64,000 nt of DNA from Rotaria sordida (taxonomy: Eukaryota > Rotifera > Eurotatoria > Philodinida > Philodinidae), in NCBI GenBank assembly GCA_905250125.1, contig CAJNOL010000457.1, positions 62,001-126,000 of the forward strand, given 5' to 3'. Every line of letters begins with the position of its first letter. Within the stretch, counting starts at the first letter, position 1. Below, in pieces: positions 12,880 to 24,643 of the stretch. Position numbers and translations under genes: made by a program. The notes under the pieces are model-generated. The model was not told the origin of the DNA. It was given only the letters and a program-made list of their open reading frames with translations, and searched no databases.

Positions 12880-13437
12880 GACGGGGAAACATTTTCAACT
12901 GATCAACTACTTTCTTAGTGAAAAATAGTAGAATATAGGTTATCGACTATGTTGATCACGAATATGATTATGAAAAGTTCCCTTATGTCTTCATGTGCTG
13001 GTCTTCCAGACTAACGAATTTCCGCCAAACGTCTGTTTTTGAGATCTGTCTAGATTATAGAGTATATTGGATTACTTAGAAAATAGTAAATTGTTCTGTT
13101 TTCGCTCGTTTTTTTTTCTTGCAAAAAATACAACCATTTTAGTTCATACAACAGATACGTATCAATATTTCAATGTGAAAATCTTCGAGGTGATATTATT
13201 TTACTTAAAACTTTTTTGTGGAAAGCAGAAAAGACTTTTGTCTTACAGACAACTCAATATACTCTATAATCTGAGTAGATTGAAAACAAGCGTGACAAAA
13301 TGTTTGTTAGTCTAGAAAATCAGCACATGAAGGCATAAGGAAACTTTTCATGCTCATATTCAGAATCAGCATGGTTGATAAACCGTAAGCCAGTAAGTTT
13401 TCGTAAGAAAATGATTGATAAATTGAAAGCGTTCACT
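12880..13437. repeat. Long imperfect palindrome (about 560 bp)
   Basis: The centre is the perfect 10-mer GATACGTATC at 13153-13162. Matching arm segments include ccttatgtcttcatgtgctg (left, about 12982) and, reversed, CCTTATGCCTTCATGTGCTG (right, about 13325-13340), and gaatatgattatgaaaagtt against gaatatgagcatgaaaagtt. Similarity fades beyond roughly 12880 and 13437, so the ends are approximate and no duplication is visible. Probable foldback element; the 82-codon frame at 13067-13315 lies inside it and is not a gene. Confidence 0.65.
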
Positions 13438-15530
13438 GGCGAAATCCTATCCATAAAAAGAGCTCAATCGGAGCAGCTTTTATACAAAGTTTCAGTATTT
13501 TTGGACAAGTTCTCCTCAAAGCATTACTGTTTCAGTGTCTAGATGACTTTTCATGAATATTATATTACGCATCAATATTTTGGAAAATTCATATCTTAGA
13601 TGGAGATTGTTTCAAAACTCTAGAACTTTTTATATAACCTAATCGATTTAAGCATTTTACATGAGTAATATCTCAAATTAATAAATTGAAAACTTAAGTA
13701 TTGCAGAATAATGATACTAATAGCCGATATCTCATCCAAGCCATAGCTTACACCAATATTCTCTCAGATCTTTTCTAGTTTGTACTTTTTCCACTGGAGA
13801 ATCCTATTTGAACTAAAAAAAAACTTTTTATTATTTAATAGCGTTCACTTGTCAGTACGTTTCCTATTTTTTTTTAGATTTTGTCATTAATCATAATAAT
13901 GAATAATAAATGACTTTAAGAATGTATGTTAATAATTGCATCTTCAATACTTTTGATTTGTATAGAAAAACCATATGAAGAGTTTGTTATAATTACTTTT
14001 ATCGATGATTGTAAGTAGATCTCGTAGTTTTCACAAACAGAAATATGATTTCCTGTATATATAAACATAGTTTATATTGAGTCAAATTCATTTGAAATAG
14101 ATATTAGTTTTTTTTTTCATGAAAATATTTTATACTTGTTAGAAACGACAACAAAGTCGTAAGGAAAAGACACAGTCATACTATGGATTTCATTATATAA
14201 CATTGTACATCGATTGACACTACTAGTTAAATTAATTTGATCATCTCTTTTATAAAAAAAATTATAATTCATTAAGAAAGAATAAAATAGATAAAAAAAA
14301 ATTTAAATTATATATACAAGATCCAACATCGACATCAAATTAAATGATACCAAACGAGGTAGATATTCATTAAAAAAAAAACAATGAAAATTAACTTTAT
14401 AAATTGTCAATAGATAGATAATTGAAAAAAAAACAATCAATTTTTATTAACACATTTTCTGATTAAACTGATAACTGTGTCTGTTATCTTATGAATGTCA
14501 ATGATTTTGATAAAATGAACTACATATTCAAAACAAATATTACAGAGAAATATATCTGATGTGTTTGATAATGTCGTTAGAGTACAAAAAAAAAAAAGAT
14601 ATGAGCAAATACTCATAGAAATAAATGATCTACCTATATTCAACTCAAGATTATATGGGCATGACATTTCCTCTTCTCTATTCCTGACTTCATTCAAACA
14701 ATAGAGTTTTTGAACTATTTATTCACTTCCATTTTTTCAATATATATATATATATTTTAAACGGTAGTTTCTTTCTGACTAATTCAAACGATGAAAACAA
14801 CATGATTGTTCATCATCAACTTGTCATGCTTTGGTACTTGATAACTATATATATAAATACAACATTTATCAGCCGTGTCCAACTTCTCACTATCCACTTT
14901 CGACATGCAAACATACACTTGAACAAAATATAACCGTCACCTATGTAGAAGTTAATATACATGACAAGAAAACAAAAAGAAAAAAAACTACTTGTGTCCT
15001 TTAACGAAATTCATCGTTATTCTTTATCACTAAATTAAGAGTTCTTGTTTTTTTTTCTTGTTCTCTCTAAACTGTCTTTTGATCATGAATTGTCGCGTTA
15101 GTGTTAGTCGTCGTGGACAGCTTGCGCTTGACATATTTTAATATCCGTCAATTAATAAGCGATGATGGGAGAGCAAATATATACACAAACACAGTTCTCG
15201 TTTCATTCAATGACAGATAATCGTGTTCAATTGGATTTTATTGAGCAAAAGAGAGAGAGAGAGAGAACGAGGTGTTATCTCTGTCTGTCTCTCTCTCTCT
15301 CTCTTATACTGCTAACTCCGTTTTTTTTTCGTTGCTTGCATCAATTGTTGACTCAAGAACGCAGAGAACAACTGCAAAAAAATTAGACGATGATGATGAT
15401 AATTTTGATTGATCGATCATGAGTCTCATGTTCTCTCCTTCTTCTCTCTTTCTCCTTCTGTTTCTCCTCTATATTTTTCAACAAGTTATAGTAGAACCAT
15501 TTATGCTTTGGAGTGAATAACTGAAAAATC
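13438..15530. other. Upstream region of the Mnx gene with GA/CT tracts
   Basis: About 2 kb without recognised coding exons. A (GA)n tract at about 15250-15264 is followed by a (TC)n tract at about 15286-15305, so a transcript could fold them into a hairpin. T-rich pyrimidine runs continue to the Mnx start codon. This is the expected place for the promoter and 5' leader of the homeobox gene, but no specific binding site can be named. Confidence 0.4.
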
Positions 15531-16738
15531 ATGACAACATTTTCAATAGCTTCGATTCTCGGTGATCAAAATAATAAACATGAAGAAGAAAATAATTCAA
15601 TTGAAGAACAACATCAATTCATTTTAAACAATAGTGTACAACAATTATATAATATATTCTGTAAAAATGCTGCTATTGCAGCACATTTGAATGAACAAAA
15701 TCATAATAAAACAAATTCAATAAGATCTTTTTCACTTGGAACATCTTCAACTTGTTCAAATGATTTTTATCAATTACATAAACTTAATGGTACATCTTAT
15801 CAAGGTAGTTATCATGTAGAATTATTCAAATGACTATATATATATATATATATTTGAGTTTATCCGAGCTTAGAAATCGATTTAAAATACAATTCTATTT
15901 TTATAAAGAAAAAATGATAATTATTGATTATTGATGTTGAGTGATTTTTTTCTTCTCTTGTTGTCTCTTACACTCTTAGACATCGAGTTCATTAATTGCT
16001 TATTGATTATGGTTAGACGCGATTTTTCACACATTCCTCTTTTTTTTTCATTTGCTGATGTTGTTGATGATCAGACTAAGAGAGATAGAGGAAGTCGGTA
16101 TAATTGTTGACACACATGATCAAAAGTCAATTGAGCGCCCAAGATATATTTGTTCAAGTTATTACTATGATCAAGAAGTTGATGTGATGATCATATGCAT
16201 CTTAAATAATAATTTTAGCAGGAAATAACACCGTTAAAAGTAAAATGAATAAATTTTTTTTTCTTTTTTTTTTATATTTAGGTCCAACTTTATCTTATTA
16301 TGGAAAATCTCGTCGTCCACGTACGGCATTTACATCTCAACAATTACTTGAACTTGAAAAACAATTTCGAGAAAATAAATATTTATCAAAATCAAAAGTA
16401 AAATATTACATGTTCTATATTTTTTTTTTCTTTCTGAAAAAAAATTTTATTTATTATTTCATAGCGTTTTGAAGTGGCTACATCTTTAATGTTAAGTGAA
16501 ACACAAATAAAAATATGGTAAACAAAGAAAACTTTTTTTTTTCAATCGAGATTGTTTTTTTTTTTAATATTTTTTGTATTAAAATATTAGGTTTCAGAAT
16601 CGTCGAATGAAATGGAAACGTAACAAAAAAATACCATCTGGTACTTCAGAAGAATCACCAGCGCCAATGCTTATCAAAGGAGAACCATCCGATACGGCTG
16701 ATTCAACATCATCATTAGTTTCAATGAGTCCTACTTAA
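15531..16738 (+). CDS. mnx: Mnx/Hb9-type homeobox transcription factor
   Basis: Four exons, 15531-15804, 16282-16397, 16465-16517 and 16591-16738, join in frame to 196 aa. The homeodomain (about residues 100-160) begins [19 protein letters not shown], has [10 protein letters not shown] in the helix 1-2 region and ends [18 protein letters not shown], with Gln at recognition-helix position 50. This is the diagnostic motor neuron and pancreas homeobox (Mnx1/Hb9) sequence. The N-terminus [11 protein letters not shown] is an eh1-like motif, the Groucho co-repressor docking site. The family acts in the nucleus as a DNA-binding repressor specifying motor neurons and endoderm derivatives. Two introns interrupt the homeodomain, one after SKSK and one inside the W of KIW|F. 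Vertebrate Mnx proteins are about twice as long; the shortness lies in the linkers. The first ATG fits because the eh1 motif follows at once. Confidence 0.9.
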
Positions 16739-17488
16739 ACATTATTTTTATTTTTTTTTTCTTCATATGAATATCCTTCTTTTTTGTTGCAAAATAAAAT
16801 GTAAATGAATGGTGCGCTTCTTTAATTATTTGCTTGTATGCGTATTAAGTATTAAAAACAAAAATCAGTTAAAGAATAAAAAAAATGTATGAAGACGTGA
16901 AATATGTTAATACAAGAGGTCCTTCATAATGGACACCCAGCTAAAAATCTCGTGTTAGGATCCCCTTACACCTTCTGGACTTTCGGTAGAGCTCGTCGGG
17001 TCCAAAATTTTCGGATTCAAGCCCAGTTTATTGAAGTTTTCAGGCATTCGGATCCGGTTGATTGAACTTTTTCGGATCCGCTTGAACCGTATTTTGATAC
17101 GTCGAATGAAATTTTCTTAACAAAATTGGCTAGTCGCGCCAAAGATATGAGATATATTTTTTCTGTTGTTTGTATTCGGTGACTAGAGCCCATTGTGCAA
17201 AATTTTCGCACTCGGTTAACAGAAAAATTTCAGGTCCGCACCCCATCTAGTTCGGAATTCTGGAACAACCTGTCGGGCTCTGACGTTCAGTATAGGAAAA
17301 GCTTCCCAAAAAAGTTTGCTTATTCTAATATAGTGCTTCGTGTTTTATTAATTAAATATATCGAAAATAGAAACGAATAAACATATTTTATAAACAATAG
17401 ATAAAGATCTAACCTACTGCAAAGTTTTTGTTTTTTAAATATGTTCGATTTTAGTGAGCAGAAAATAGTAAAAACAAAAAAATAATAT
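16739..17488. other. Unassigned G+C-richer block
   Basis: After the Mnx 3' end, 16915-17300 is noticeably richer in G+C than its surroundings, with repeated words such as ttcggatcc (twice near 17045-17085) and caaaattttcg (near 17005 and 17200). Such a compositional island suggests an inserted repeat, but I found no terminal repeats or target duplication. The overlapping frames on both strands (61-64 codons) have no recognisable domain. Confidence 0.35.
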
Positions 17489-17613
17489 TTAATACCAATG
17501 GCACTCGAAAATCACGTATAAATACTCTAGAAAATAACTATCTGCCCATGTAGCATAATCTTGAATTATTTCAACACCATATTCATATTCAGCTGATTCA
17601 TTCAGTTCATTTT
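17489..17613 (-). pseudogene. Orphan terminal-exon-like fragment
   Basis: The minus strand shows an acceptor (tttttaaatag) followed by about 40 codons, ending at a TAA, whose acidic and aromatic composition looks coding: ESAEYEYGVEIIQDYATWAD. No upstream exon in a compatible frame was found within several hundred bases, so it may be a leftover last exon of a lost gene or simply chance. Product unknown. Confidence 0.25.
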
Positions 17614-18438
17614 CTATTTAAAAATACTCTTTAAAACACAAACAAGCGTTGAAAATTTCACCGAAAGTTGTATGAAGAGAAGAAAAAATATTCCTAGTAA
17701 GTGTCTGAGCGTCCGTCTTTTATGGATAATTCATAAAGACATATATTGTGTTCTAATTTTATTCATAGTTTGATTTATCATTAAAAATACAAACTTTAAA
17801 TTCAATCGATTAATTGTTCAAGTCATTTGTATATTAGAAATTTCTCTTACTCATTCATGTCATAGATTTTCATCACGTCTAATCTATGATTGTGTTAAAC
17901 ATTTTCAAAATATGACATATAACAAATTGTCATAAGCTGACTAAGCTTTTAAATGTCATTGATGATATTTTGAAATTTAAATTTTTAAATCATTGAATTG
18001 TAATATTCGTATCCTAAGTAGAATATTCATACTTCTATAATTTTACTGAGCAATAATAATTGATTTTCAATTATTGGCTGGTGTATACCATCACTTTCGT
18101 CGCCTTCATTTCTGGTAGTGTCATGCAGAACGATCTAATGTAATCATAGGATCATTTATCAATTTCAGTCAAGTAAAATGTTTCAAATTGAAATCTCAAG
18201 TTACTAAATCGACATGTCTTATCAGCAATGAAACTTTAATGCGAAAGAATGACTGTTAGTGGAACTTAGTTTATGAGATGTGCGTAAACGAATTATTGAA
18301 TTAATTATTCAATTGTGCACGTTTGTTCAATATTCAGTTGTGGATTACAAAAGTTGTGACAATTTATAAAAAAACAACTTTTGTATCCTATACGAATGTT
18401 TTTTTTTGTCTAAATGAATTTATTAAACAAAATTTATT
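17614..18438. other. Intergenic stretch 3' of the TMED gene
   Basis: About 800 bp of A+T-rich DNA without recognised genes. It should hold the 3' end and polyadenylation site of the minus-strand TMED gene; an AATAAA-like hexamer cannot be singled out from the background. Confidence 0.4.
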
Positions 18439-19286
18439 TTATTTTTTCACTCGTTTAGTTGTTATTGGTGTTTGAAATAAACGTCTAATGAAAAAAGTTT
18501 GAAAGACACTACAACTAATGATTAAACTAATGTGTAAAATTGCCCATCGATTAACCCATAATATATTTTGTTCAAGTAAATAAGAATCTTTTTGATTAAT
18601 CATTTGCAATTCCATTTGTTTTTCACGTATAACACGAATATGATAACTAATAAAATCAATTGAATTCTAGAAATAGTAAAAATTTTTAAAATTTATTTAT
18701 TAAATAAAAATATTACATACATGAGCAATAATTGACGAATTATCAAAATCTTCTTTGTCTTTCATACTAGCCGCAATTTTCTCAATATGATAAACATGTA
18801 AGAATACAGAGATATATTTAGCGGAATTATCTGACTTTGTATGCGTCATGCAAATGTCAATTACACCTAAAAATATAATAGAATAATTAGTAAATGGAAT
18901 AATTCAAAAAAAGAAAATAATCTGACTTGTTGCATTTGCTATAAGTTGAAGATGACCTCGTTGAGGAGCTGTTGAAACAGCTACAACATCTCCATTAGTA
19001 GCATTGCGAAAAAAAGCAATAATACTGCTATCATGTGTTTGAGCATTTAAAATTTCATATATAAAATATATACTTGTACCATTATCTATTAATTCATGAT
19101 AACATTCTTCAGTATCAGGTTGTAACCACAATTTAAAACGCATTTCTATTTATAATAAAAATGAATCGTATAAATCAATTTAATTTAATTTTGATCATAT
19201 TTACCTTTCAGATGTTCGGAATCTTGTGCTGCAATAATAGACACGATACCACTAAAAAGTAGAAACCACATGTAGGCGAATATCAT
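18439..19286 (-). CDS. p24 family cargo receptor, TMED6-like
   Basis: Four exons on the minus strand (19286-19205, 19145-18927, 18866-18721, 18666-18439) join to 224 aa. Residues 1-20 are a signal peptide (MIFAYMWFLLFSGIVSIIA). A GOLD domain follows, with ECYHELIDNGTSIYFIYEI and the second cysteine in DICMTH, then a heptad-like membrane-proximal helix and one C-terminal transmembrane segment. The tail FFIRRLFQTPITTKRVKK resembles the TMED6 tail (FLKRLF..PKTT..KK), which is why I favour TMED6 over the gamma p24 proteins. p24 proteins cycle between ER and Golgi in COPI and COPII vesicles and help select cargo. The tail has the aromatic/hydrophobic pair for COPII but ends RVKK, so the classical KKxx at -4/-3 is displaced. 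Introns are 51-60 bp. The donor of exon 2 (A|gtcaga) is unusual but both frame and GOLD homology require it. Confidence 0.82.
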
Positions 19287-19907
19287 TATTATTATGTTGT
19301 CTTCGTCAGTTGAATATAGTCAAGGTAAAATCGACTCTTCGAGAATAATGAGTGTGTGTATATGTGCATATGTATATGTATATCCCATATCGAAAAAGAG
19401 AATGAAGGAGAAAAAAGAGCGGAGTATAATTGATCATCTATTTGTTTAGGGATTGTGATTCATGTACGTTGTTTGTGTCTACCTCACATTCGTGAATATC
19501 GATGCACGAACAGGATAAAGAATGAAAAAGACAGTGAGACACCTATGTTAAATATAAATATGTTGTTCGAGTTCAAACATTGAAAAAATATATCATCTTT
19601 GCATAAATTTGTTCATTTTTAATCGTTTTCGTGTCAACAGGTTATTCTATAGATACTTGGCGCCTGATTTTTCAATATCTCGATACACCTTTTTCTTGTA
19701 TCTATTATTAAATCATCATGATCATGTTCGTTCAATATCAATGAACTATTCTTTTTTTTTATCAAATGATTCTTTTTCAAGGTATCTTAATATTTATGAC
19801 CTCACCTCCAATAATTATCTTACTTTTATTCGTATCCTATTAAAATGTCTCGTCATCATTATCATCGATTCCTTAATTTATATTGTTGTTAACCTAAAGA
19901 ATTTCTT
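19287..19907. promoter_or_regulatory. Divergent intergenic region TMED6-like / unknown gene
   Basis: The 620 bp between two divergently transcribed starts must contain both 5' regions. A plus-strand open frame (19609-19962) overlaps the downstream start in another frame and has a leucine/isoleucine-rich, non-coding-like composition, so I treat it as leader sequence. Confidence 0.4.
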
Positions 19908-22900
19908 ATGTCCTATCCTCAGCCACAATCATCATTGCATTATCAACAGAAAAATAGAATAGTACATCGAAATACAAACGCCTTCGAACCAAAATCTTTA
20001 CCACAACGATCAAAATGTAAACCAAAGAATTTACTTCATCCTTATAGAATATCAAAAGATCGTCATATGAATGACACTAATACTTCTAAAGAAGAAATGA
20101 TAAACAAAATAATATCTATAGAATCTGCAGATCATGAAGTAGAATTTTATATGGTGAAAAAACCAACAACGATTGTAGGACGTCATCATTCATCACAAAT
20201 GGCTGATGGTGATAAAAAAAATGAGATTATTCTAGAAAATTCTTTTGATGAATTTCAACAACAAAGGTTTACTAATGATCAAGAACATATTATCGATATG
20301 ATGTATAAAGATATAATACGACCAGTACCATATAAACCAACTGTCAACAACCGATTGAAAACGTCGTTGGTCAATATAATAACAGAAAAAGAAAAGATTT
20401 TTATTCTCATCAAAATTAGATTTTTTTCTTGTAGGATTTGAAGTCATTGAAAAATCCGATTTCACATTTACCTTCTTCTCAAATTTGTCAATCAACATTG
20501 CCATTAAATCGTACTTCTACATGGCGTAAACTTCAAGCAAATATTACTCCATCGCATTATAATCGTATTCAACAATTTCAACGAGATCTTCAGCAACAAT
20601 ATCATTCACTATCAACTATTCATCCTATTATGCTATCACCCCTTCATAAACGGTCAGAGATTGATAGCTCTCAACCATCAAAAGTTATCTCAAATATTAC
20701 CGATTCTTATGTATCATATACATCATTATCTATTGATTCTCCGACTAATTTATCCAATTCAAGTGCTGACCATAGAATTATTCAATCGATTGATGTAGAT
20801 CAAAAATTCGTTGATAATGATGATAATTCGAATACAATGAATCCAGTCACACATTCACTTGAAACAGCACATCAGGTAGAAATATATCCTACAGACAATA
20901 TAGCGATTGAAAATAAAAGTAATATAATATTCAAAAAAAAAATTATATTATTCAATCAGTTGTTTTTTTTTCAAATAATTAATTATAACAGAAAAATATC
21001 TTAATCAGACAATACCGAATTCTCCATCAACATTGTCTAATAATGATATCAAAGATGATTCTTCTACAAATATGTTAGTACAAATAACACCTAACGGACC
21101 ATTATTACATGAAACTGAGAATATCGAAGAACTTCCAACTTTTATTGAAATATTATCTCCATCACAAGTTCCATCTATTTTTCTCAACGATATTCTATCT
21201 TCATTTTTTCCAACCATATCAACACAACTTGCTTCAACATCATCGAACAATAATCTTCTTGACTTCCATTCTCATCATTATATTAATAATGATATCAGTC
21301 AAACACCATACATATTATTTGATGCTACTGGAAATATGACTGAAATTTTAAGTGTTGATTCACTATCATCATCACCATTTGTTGAATCTAACATTGTTGT
21401 CGAAAATCATCAACCAAAAAAAGTTCATTCACTATTCGAATCTATAGAAGAACTATGTATATTAATTCGAACACTTCTTCAACATGAATTAACTGAACAA
21501 AAGATAACATCTCTACGAGTAACAATCGCTAGTCAACTTGCTATCTTATTAACCTATTTAGCAATACCTAATAATGAAAAGATCATATCTGAATTGATGA
21601 GGAAGAAGAATACTAACGAAAAAATGATATCGACCAATGAAAATGATTGTTCTCAATTTTCAACTGTTGAAACACAAACTGATATTGAGTGGACTCTTCA
21701 ATTAAATAATCAAAAAGTATTCGAGTCTGCCAATCCTATACATTTTCATACTGAACCAATTCATAATATACTTGAGTTTTCAATGCATAAATCCTCATCG
21801 TTTGAAATGAAACAAGAAGAAATTATTGATACATCATTATCATTACAAAAAGTAACAAGTCACACAGAATTAATGTCAACAAGTGGTAAAAATAATATCA
21901 TTAATCTGTAATCAATCACTTATTTGTTGTTTGTTCAGTTAGTTTTCATTTACCTGGTCATCAATTGAATCATGCTTTTTCAGATACATTTATTTATCAT
22001 ATTCATCATCATCAACAATATTCATCTTCTTATCATCAATTAATTTCATATTCTGAAACAACTATTAATTCATTAATACGTCGTTTTCATCATCGTTGGA
22101 CAATAAAAGAAGAAACGAAACATTTATTTAAACGTATTGAACAAAAATTTCAACATTATATTGAATTAGATTCTTCAAATACATGTTTAGAAGTTAGTAC
22201 AGAATTTACACCAGATTTTCTTTTAACAACGATCAATAATTCAAAATATTATGACGAAAATGATGATGATCAAACAGAACAATTTGGTATTGATACTGAA
22301 AAACAAGATTATCAAACTGATACAATATCTTTAGCTACCAATGAACAACAAGATAAAATCGATACATGTATATCTAATTCGACTGAAAAAGATAATTATG
22401 ATAGTCTAGATTTTGATATTGAACAAGGTCAGAAATGATTATTATGTTTCTTATTTTTTAAAAATATATTTTAGATAGTGAAGAACATCTACTGTGCACT
22501 TCAATTGATATTTATCAATCAAATCAATGTTCATTTAATGAATCGAATGTTGAAGAAGATAGTATACCAAAAAGTTCAGTGATTGAGATCAATTAATCTC
22601 TTTTTTTTTAAATAATACTACTTCTATATTAGAGATGTTGACAGGCTGATTCTTTTGGATTCAACTCGCTCGACTCGTAACCCGTGTGCAGATTAAATTT
22701 CTGAGGGATCTTGAGCTAGGTATTTTCACGATTTACGAGTTTCGTAGATCAAGTTATTTTTTTTTACGTATATTCGTAGGCTCAACCCGTTTCGTTCCTT
22801 CACTGATCTAGTTGCTTCTATTAGTTTTTCGTTCTACTTATTTACCTACTCGGTTTAAAGCATATACATAAATGAATACGCTTTGCATGTGGAGTGTGGG

Positions 22901-24254
22901 TCTTCTTCTTAGACGCACTGAATCGTAAAGTCGTACTCACATCAATACTTACACTCGTACAAAATCAAGTTTATTGAATGATATATTATTAGTGCGTTCA
23001 ACGTAGAAAATGAGAATGAATGATGTGTAATCGAGTCCTTTTTCGATTTTTTTTTGCATATTTATCATTATTATTATTCTAGTGGAAGTCGTAGCTGCAA
23101 TACTACCATTGTATATATAAGCATATACTATTACTTTTACTTCACTATTTGTTGTCTTGAAGTTTAATTGAAATTTTATAATGTTTATGTATATGTTCAG
23201 AAATAAAAGATACTAGTCTAATTATAAAAATCTTAGTTTCACAAATAATTAAAAAACTAACGAACTTATACCTAAATATTTTACTAATAAGATTTGTATT
23301 AATCCGTGGACAGCTCGTAACGAGTTAATGACTTTTCAACCCGTAAAGTAGTTCGCGGATCAACGAAAAAAAACATTCAATCCTTGAGACGTTGAGTAAA
23401 ATATAACTCAGTCATAAATATCTCTGTTCTGTGTCACTTTATGATAATTTGTTTTTTTTTTTGTAGTCAATCAATTGAATAATAGATATCATTGCTGTCA
23501 ATTGCAGCTACCTCTCTTACCTAGAAAAATAAATAGTAGTAATTTGATCTATGAGAAACGAAATGCTAAAATTGATTTAAAACACTTGAAAATACGATCA
23601 AATCCAATCAATAGAATAAATATTATTGGAAAACAAGTTCGGATCAAATCAAATTTATCATCAAAAGTACCAACACTAACAGTCAAACCACATTCAAGTA
23701 TCTATCTTTTTTATTGAATCTTTATTTTTTTTCGAAGTTAATCTTGTCTCTAAATTCAAGGTACAAGACAATCGAGAAAATTACCTTCTTTAAATTATAA
23801 CAATAACTGTAATGAATATATTAGTTCAATAGAATCTCTGAGATCGTCAACATCAATTGTTAATATTAGATTATCATCAACTAGTATTGATAGCTTGTGC
23901 TCTTTAGATACTGATACGTTAGACAGAAACAGCACTGACGAATGTATAATGCTACCGAAAAATCTTCAATGTTTAATAAATCATCCAAAATCGAGTGGGT
24001 ACTTGTGGTCATCTTTCTCATTATTTTAAAAAAATTGTAGTATCTTTTTCGACATATTTTACTTGTTCTTTTTTTTTAATATTTCAGAAAGACGCATTGT
24101 ACGTTCTTCTCTACCGAATATACATGAAAATTGTGAAAACCTTGTCAAAACTACTTCTTTCTCTACTATAACTACGTATCATTTATCAAAAGTTACTGAT
24201 AAATTAAATTTAAATCTTGTACTTGCTGAAAGTTTATTTGGCACGCTTGATTAA
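19908..24254 (+). CDS. Large Ser/Asn-rich protein of unknown function
   Basis: I recognise no family. Eight exons keep one frame: 19908-20369, 20435-20918, 20992-21885, 21939-22427, 22475-22561, 23467-23697, 23761-23994 and 24088-24254, giving 1015 aa. All introns but one are 53-93 bp. Intron 5 (22562-23466, 905 bp) contains repeat-like DNA; if it is not spliced, translation ends at 22594-22596 with 816 aa. I favour the longer model because the frame joins cleanly (A|TC at phase 1) and the last three exons have no start codon of their own. The product is polar and mostly disordered-looking, rich in Ser, Thr, Asn, Ile and acidic residues, with a more ordered, helical part around SIEELCILIRTLLQHEL and an arginine/histidine-rich part (SLIRRFHHRWTIKEETKHLF). 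No signal peptide or membrane segment. The first donor (TTG|gtcaat) is weak. Confidence 0.6.
22617..23400. repeat. Repeat-like insertion in intron 5 of the unknown gene
   Basis: The segment differs in composition from the flanking exons. Near its left end it reads caactcgctcgactcgtaac and near its right end, reversed, TTAACTCGTTACGAGCTGTC, each followed by a CCxxG..GATTAA-like stretch, suggesting inverted terminal parts of a decayed element. Other repeated words are gctcaacccg and caacccgtaa. Exact ends and family could not be set. Confidence 0.35.
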
Positions 24255-24643
24255 TTCAATAATGGCTACAATAATTCATCGGCAACACGCATTGATTTAC
24301 TGCATATGTATATTCGACAGTTTTTTATTGAATTTGATGCACGTATTTGTCTTGGTAGAATAAAAGGAAAGAACTTTAAGAAAAACCATAAGCAAACAAT
24401 AGATTAACATACTTGTTCGTTCAAGACAAAATTGAACTTTTCAGTTATTGTCAAAGTTTTGAATTTAACAATTATTTTTGTAATATCTTAGAAGTTTGAT
24501 TTTTATTTTTTTGTCTCCTGTAATTTATAGTCTCTGTATTTACTAGAGAAAAAACTGGTAGCACAATATTCTATATTAATAGACAAGTAATTTTGAAATA
24601 AACAAAAAGTCTCATATATATATTGTCATTCTAATATAAGAAT
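24255..24643. other. Convergent intergenic region
   Basis: About 390 bp between two tail-to-tail genes; A+T-rich, with AAATAAA-like sequence near 24597-24604 that could serve plus-strand 3' processing. Nothing else is seen. Confidence 0.4.

Noticed and set aside
16915-17300. Possible retroelement terminal repeat in the G+C-richer block
   Set aside because: No TG...CA ends, matching second copy, primer site or coding remnant was found.
19609-19962. 117-codon plus-strand frame before the large unknown gene
   Set aside because: It overlaps the start of a better supported exon in another frame and has a non-coding composition.
20438-21250. Overlapping frames in other phases (for example 21109-21339 plus, 21005-21250 minus)
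   Set aside because: Shadows of the large unknown gene, whose own frame joins across consistent splice sites.
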